A DNA stretch of 64,000 nucleotides from Streptomyces monashensis (GTDB lineage Bacteria > Actinomycetota > Actinomycetes > Streptomycetales > Streptomycetaceae). Below are positions 60,365-64,000 of the stretch, in pieces. The DNA lies in NCBI RefSeq assembly GCF_001866665.1, contig NZ_MLYO01000076.1:100913-164912 (forward strand), read 5' to 3'. Below the pieces are notes generated by a model. The model was not told where the DNA came from. It saw only the letters and a program-made list of their open reading frames with translations, and did no database searches. The position numbers and the translations under genes were made by a program. How positions within the stretch are numbered: the stretch's first letter is position 1; every line of letters begins with the position of its first letter.

Positions 60365-61225
60365 TCACTTGACGGCGCCCGCCGTCAGACCGGCGACGAG
60401 ATAGCGCTGGAGCAGCAGGAACCCGGCCACCACGGGCACACTGACGACCAGCGAGGCGGCCATGATCTGGTTCCAGTAGACGTCGTAGAGGGTGGAGTAG
60501 CCCTGGAGGCCGACGGCGAGGGTGCGGGTGGTGTCGTCGGTCATCACGGACGCGAAGAGCACCTCGCCCCACGCGGTCATGAAGGCGTAGACCGCGACCG
60601 CGACGATGCCGGGGACCGCGGCCGGTACGACGATGCGCAGCAGCGCGCCGAGCGGGCCGCAGCCGTCGACCAGCGCCGCCTCGTCCAGATCGCGCGGCAC
60701 CGAGTCGAAGTAGCCGATCAGCATCCAGATGGAGAAGGGGAGCGAGAACGTCAGATACGTCAGGATCAGGCCGCCGCGGGACCCGAACAGGGCGATGCCG
60801 GTGGCGTTGCCTATGTTGACGTAGAGCAGGAACAGCGGGAGCAGGAAGAGGATGCCCGGAAGCATCTGCGTCGACAGCACGGTCACCGTGAACACGCGCT
60901 TGCCGCGGAAGTCGTAGCGGCTGACGGCGTAGGCGGCGAACACCGCGATGACCACCGAGCAGACGGTCGCCGCGGCCGACACGATCAGCGAGTTCACGAA
61001 GTAGCGGGCGAGCGGGACGGTCGACCAGATGTCGATGTACGGCCGGATCGTCAGCCCGCTGGGCAGCCAGCGGAACGTCCCGGTGACGTCCGCGAGCGGT
61101 TTGAGCGAGCTGGAGACCATCACGTACACCGGGACCAGCACGAAGCCGGTGAGCAGCGTGAGGAAGATCCGCCGGGCCCACAGGAACGAACGCGGGGGTG
61201 CCATGGGCGAGTTGAGGCTAGCCAC
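60365..61225 (-). CDS. carbohydrate ABC transporter permease, MalG-like
   Basis: 286 residues from GTG 61225, overlapping the previous permease gene by 8 nt. Six membrane segments and the permease loop DEAALVDGCGPLGALLRIVVPAA near residue 195. Second channel subunit of the beta-glucoside importer. The GH1 gene begins 38 nt downstream. Confidence 0.93.
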   Translation of the reverse strand: MASLNSPMAPPRSFLWARRIFLTLLTGFVLVPVYVMVSSSLKPLADVTGTFRWLPSGLTIRPYIDIWSTVPLARYFVNSLIVSAAATVCSVVIAVFAAYAVSRYDFRGKRVFTVTVLSTQMLPGILFLLPLFLLYVNIGNATGIALFGSRGGLILTYLTFSLPFSIWMLIGYFDSVPRDLDEAALVDGCGPLGALLRIVVPAAVPGIVAVAVYAFMTAWGEVLFASVMTDDTTRTLAVGLQGYSTLYDVYWNQIMAASLVVSVPVVAGFLLLQRYLVAGLTAGAVK

Positions 61226-62240
61226 GGGCGGGCCTCCGTCCGCGCGAGGTGATCAGCAGGTACCCGCCCGTCACGACGAGCAGGAAGAGCAGCAGCAGGA
61301 CGGACATCGCGGAGCCGGTGCCGAAGTTCCAGGTGACGAAGGACGCCTGGTAGATGTGGACCGAGATGAGGTCGGCGGCGGCCGGGGCGGACTTGCCGAA
61401 CAGGACGTACGGCGTGTTGAAGTCGTTGAACGTCCACAGGAACAGCACCAGGACGAGCACCTGGTTGACCGGGCGCAGCGAGGGCAGGGTGATGCGGCGG
61501 ACCTGCTGCCACACCCCGGCGCCGTCCAGCGCGGCGGCCTCGTACAGCTCCCGTGGGATGTTCTGGAGTCCGGCCGTCACGATGAGGAAGGCGAACGGCC
61601 AGCCCTTCCACACCGACACGGTCAGCAGGGCGTAGAAGCTGTTGTCGCCGATGAGCCAGAAGGAGCGCTGGTCGGTGAGGTGGAGCTGGTCGTGCAGGAC
61701 GTGGTTCACCAGGCCGTTGTCGTGCTGGAACATGAACACCCAGGTGATGACGGCCGCGTAGACGGGCAGCGCGTACGGCACCAGGAACAGGGTGCGCAGC
61801 AGCCCGCGGCCGCGGAAGGCGTCCTGCATGAAGACGGCGGCGGCGGTGCCGATCAGCCAGCACAGGGCGACCGAGAGCAGGGTGAAGCCGACGGTGACGA
61901 GGAAGGAGTGCAGCAGGGCCTTGCCGACGGGGGCGTCGAAGTTCACCGACACCTTGTAGTTGCCGAGGCCGGACCAGGGGGCGGTGCCCCAGTCGCGGAT
62001 GGAGAACTGGGTGAGTTCCCTGAAGCTCATCACGATGCCGACAGCCATCGGCACGAGATGGACGAGCAGTTCGAGCACGAGCGCGGGCAGCAGGAGCAGA
62101 TAGGGCAGAGCGGCGCGGCGGATCCGCCCGGTGCCGCGGCGGGGTTCGCGCGCCGCGGCGCCCGGGGGTGGCTCGCGCAGCGTCTCCGCGGAGGCGGTGG
62201 CCGTCGTCGTCGGCGTAGGCGTCGTCATCGTCTCGCTCAC
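61218..62240 (-). CDS. carbohydrate ABC transporter permease, MalF-like
   Basis: 340 residues from GTG 62240 (overlaps the binding-protein stop by 4 nt; ATG four codons later also possible). A Thr/Pro-rich cytoplasmic leader of ~40 residues, then six membrane segments with ELYEAAALDGAGVWQQVRRITLP near residue 235. First channel subunit of the importer. Confidence 0.93.
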   Translation of the reverse strand: MSETMTTPTPTTTATASAETLREPPPGAAAREPRRGTGRIRRAALPYLLLLPALVLELLVHLVPMAVGIVMSFRELTQFSIRDWGTAPWSGLGNYKVSVNFDAPVGKALLHSFLVTVGFTLLSVALCWLIGTAAAVFMQDAFRGRGLLRTLFLVPYALPVYAAVITWVFMFQHDNGLVNHVLHDQLHLTDQRSFWLIGDNSFYALLTVSVWKGWPFAFLIVTAGLQNIPRELYEAAALDGAGVWQQVRRITLPSLRPVNQVLVLVLFLWTFNDFNTPYVLFGKSAPAAADLISVHIYQASFVTWNFGTGSAMSVLLLLFLLVVTGGYLLITSRGRRPARG

Positions 62241-63553
62241 GCCGCCGGCATCTGCTGCTGGGCCTTCTCCAGCTCGGCCTTGACCGAGCCGGTGGTCACC
62301 GCGCGGCCGGCGGCGGCGTCGGCGAACAGGTTCTTGACGGCCGTACCGACTGTCGTCTCGAACTGCGACTCGGAGGGGACCTGCGGCATCGCGGCCGCGG
62401 ACGCGGAGAGGGTGCTCTTCAGCACCGTGTCGGCCGGGGTGGCGAACGCGGCGTCCGCCTGCGCGGACGTGACGGGCGGGATGGAGCTGTAGGCCTTGTT
62501 GAGGATCTTCTGCTCCGCGTCGGAGGTCATGAACCTCACGAACCGCGTGGCGCCGTCGAGGTTGTGGGTGTTCTTGAAGACGGCCAGGTTGATGCCCATG
62601 AAGGCCGAGTCGACCTGGGTGCCGCTGCCGGGCGTACCGGAGATCACGGGCACCGGCGCGATGCCGTAGGAGTCGGCGCTCATGCCCTGGGACGTGAGGT
62701 TGGAGGCGGCCGACTGCCACAGCAGCATGGCCTGCCTGCCCTTGGCGAAGTCGCTGACGGACTGGTTCTGCGCGTACTCGGCGTCGCCGGTCGGGATGGC
62801 CTTGTCCGTGGCCATCAGGTCGACGTAGCTCTTGACCGCGTCGACCACCTGGGGAGCGGTGAAGTCGGGTTTGCCGTCGGGGGTGAAGAAGGCGGCGCCG
62901 CGCTGCTGGGCGAAGACGAAGACGTGGTGGATGTTCTCCGAGGGGTTCGCGCCCTCGGCCCCGAGCGCGGCCTTGCCCCTCGCGTCGATCTTCTTGCCGT
63001 CGGCGACCAACTCGCCCCAGGTGGCCGGTGGTTGCGAGATACCGGCGTCGGCGAAGATCTTCTTGTTGTAGTAGAGGGCGTACGCCATCGAGTACAGCGG
63101 GATCGCGGCCGGGTCCTTGCCCCGGACGCCGGTCGAGTCGAGCGCGGCGGCGGCGAACCGGTCCTTGCCGCCGATCTTCGCGAGGTTCTCGGCGTCCCAC
63201 GGCAGCAGCGCGCCGGTCGCCTGGAGCGAGGCGCTCCAGGTGTTGCCGATGTTCAGCACGTCCGGGCCCTGGCCGGAGGTGGTGGCGGTGAGGATCCGGT
63301 TGAGCAGGTCGGACCAGGGCACGACCTCCAGCTTGACCTTGATGCCGGTCTGCTTCTGGAACTTGTCGAGCTCGGGCCCCAGCACCCGCTGGTCGACGGC
63401 GATGCTGGCGCCCTGGTTGGAGGCCCAGTACGTCAGCGTCTTCGGGGAGTCGTTCGACCCGCCCCCGGTCGCGGAACCGCCGCCGCAGGCCGTGGCCGCG
63501 AGGGCGAGAGACAGGGCGACGGCGCCGGTGGCCCCGGCTCGGATTCTGCGCAT
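62237..63553 (-). CDS. sugar ABC transporter substrate-binding lipoprotein
   Basis: 438 residues. Lipoprotein signal with LAATACGG at residues ~19-26. Cluster 1 sugar-binding protein: KTLTYWASNQGASIAVDQ, GQGPDVLNIGNTWSASLQATG, YSMAYALYYNKKIFADAGISQPPATWGELV and KNTHNLDGATRFVRFMTSD. First gene of the importer-GH1 operon. Substrate most likely a beta-glucoside or other disaccharide, from the GH1 gene. No regulator gene is adjacent in the window. Confidence 0.93.
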   Translation of the reverse strand: MRRIRAGATGAVALSLALAATACGGGSATGGGSNDSPKTLTYWASNQGASIAVDQRVLGPELDKFQKQTGIKVKLEVVPWSDLLNRILTATTSGQGPDVLNIGNTWSASLQATGALLPWDAENLAKIGGKDRFAAAALDSTGVRGKDPAAIPLYSMAYALYYNKKIFADAGISQPPATWGELVADGKKIDARGKAALGAEGANPSENIHHVFVFAQQRGAAFFTPDGKPDFTAPQVVDAVKSYVDLMATDKAIPTGDAEYAQNQSVSDFAKGRQAMLLWQSAASNLTSQGMSADSYGIAPVPVISGTPGSGTQVDSAFMGINLAVFKNTHNLDGATRFVRFMTSDAEQKILNKAYSSIPPVTSAQADAAFATPADTVLKSTLSASAAAMPQVPSESQFETTVGTAVKNLFADAAAGRAVTTGSVKAELEKAQQQMPAA

Positions 63554-63652
63554 GGCTCCTGGTGTCCCTTTCCGGGGGTCGAACCCCGAGGCCGCCGCCG
63601 GGAGCCGGCGTCACACGACGTCGCCTTCCGCCCCCGAAAGCTCCTCATGGCT

Positions 63653-63673
63653 TAATTTAGGACGTGAGTTAAA
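63653..63673 (-). promoter_or_regulatory. AT-rich promoter/operator of beta-glucoside operon
   Basis: An AT-rich island TTAATTTAGGACGTGAGTTA (63652-63671) lies 100 nt upstream of the binding-protein gene; on the minus strand TTAACTC and TAAATTAAG form imperfect half-sites. A ROK- or LacI-type regulator could bind. TAAATT could serve as the -10. Confidence 0.4.
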
Positions 63674-63898
63674 CCTCGGAAACGGCGTCCGTCAAGGGGT
63701 TGGGCACGGGTGGGCGCAGTCGTGATGAAGTCGTTCGCCGGGAGGGGGTGTTGATGGTGGTCGGGGTGTTGGGGTGGTGGAGGTGTTGGGGGTGGCGGGC
63801 GGGGCCGAGGCGGTGGGACCGGGACCGCAGGGGCCGGACCCCGGACCCGGGGCTCCTGGGAGCCCAGGGCCCCGGGGGCCGGGGAGTCCGGTGGTCCG
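63674..63898. other. gene-free G-rich region with hairpin
   Basis: No convincing gene. From about 63742 to 63830 the plus strand is a run of G-clusters (GGGGTGTTGGGGTGG type) with quadruplex potential. Hairpin GGGCTC-CTGG-GAGCCC at 63850-63865 and neighbouring GC palindromes could terminate the EF-G-like gene that ends at 63899. Confidence 0.45.
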
Positions 63899-64000
63899 CT
63901 ACCGGGTGGGGGCGGGTGCCGTGTCCGGCCGTGGTGCCGGGGCGTAGCCGGTGGGGCGGGCGGTGAAGGTGCCCCGGCCCTGGGTGCGGCTGCGCAACCG
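63899..64000 (-). CDS. C-terminal end of EF-G/ribosomal-protection-type GTPase
   Basis: The last 33 codons before TAG 63899 read LRSRTQGRGTFTARPTGYAPAP followed by a Pro-rich tail. LRSRTQGRG.F is the conserved C-terminal (domain V) strand of EF-G and of Tet(M)-like ribosomal protection proteins. The gene continues beyond the right edge, so elongation factor versus tetracycline-resistance type cannot be decided. The ~10-residue Pro/Ala tail is beyond the usual EF-G end. Confidence 0.6.
   Translation of the reverse strand, partial: RLRSRTQGRGTFTARPTGYAPAPRPDTAPAPTR

Noticed and set aside
63700..63966. 88-codon plus-strand ORF in the G-rich tract
   Set aside because: Trp/Gly/Arg-rich translation of G-clusters, no domain, and it runs antisense over the EF-G-like 3' end.

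Overview
The window is high-GC DNA (roughly 70-75 % G+C, strong third-position G/C bias, many GTG starts, ATGA/GTGA gene overlaps, Tat and lipoprotein signals). It reads as chromosomal DNA of a Streptomyces or close relative. I recognise about 60 protein genes and no rRNA, tRNA, CRISPR array, insertion sequence or prophage. From memory, the pentose-phosphate block and the ribA-to-phosphatidyltransferase block resemble the SCO6663-SCO6648 region of S. coelicolor. That synteny was not checked.

Region 1 (1-12.4 kb): a truncated sugar-binding lipoprotein gene and its LacI-type regulator, a ligand-domain-only MmyB-like protein, an XRE regulator paired with a HELWH metallopeptidase, a phosphopantetheinyl transferase with a calcineurin-like phosphoesterase, an orphan ATP-grasp enzyme, a GH38 alpha-mannosidase, a GH4 glycosidase and a DeoR regulator.

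Region 2 (12.5-24.8 kb): a sugar kinase/ABC importer operon whose binding-protein gene carries an in-frame TAA, followed by a decayed GH2 beta-galactosidase remnant. Then come two secreted phosphoesterases (calcineurin-LamG and PHP), an IclR regulator, a secreted GH16-CBM6 glucanase behind LacI-type operators, and an AraC regulator.

Region 3 (24.8-33.9 kb): a tightly packed pentose-phosphate operon, tkt-tal-zwf-opcA-pgi-gnd-histidine phosphatase, divergent from the AraC gene across a perfect inverted repeat.

Region 4 (33.9-46.3 kb): a GT-C mannosyltransferase-like membrane protein; a quinate/shikimate catabolic module (fused 3-dehydroshikimate dehydratase, shikimate/quinate dehydrogenase, TetR regulator, MHS-family transporter) with two similar 24-bp operators; and small oxidoreductase, regulator, efflux and beta-lactamase-fold genes.

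Region 5 (46.3-53.6 kb) is the most interesting part. It holds a GTP cyclohydrolase II with a Tyr-to-Met active-site change, a creatininase-family amidohydrolase, a UPF0104-type membrane protein, a methyltransferase, a glycosyltransferase, a PTPS-fold protein that lost its metal and catalytic residues, an MDR dehydrogenase and a CDP-alcohol phosphatidyltransferase. Together they look like a pathway that opens GTP to a formamidopyrimidine, deformylates it and builds an unknown glycosylated, methylated and possibly membrane-linked product.

Region 6 (53.6-64 kb): a copper-related YcnI protein fused in frame to a membrane domain; a GNAT/peptide-binding/fused DppB-DppC permease operon without ATPases; a beta-glucoside ABC importer with GH1 beta-glucosidase; and the 3' end of an EF-G-like gene. 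None of the sugar importers has its own ATPase, which fits the shared MsiK-type ATPase of streptomycetes.
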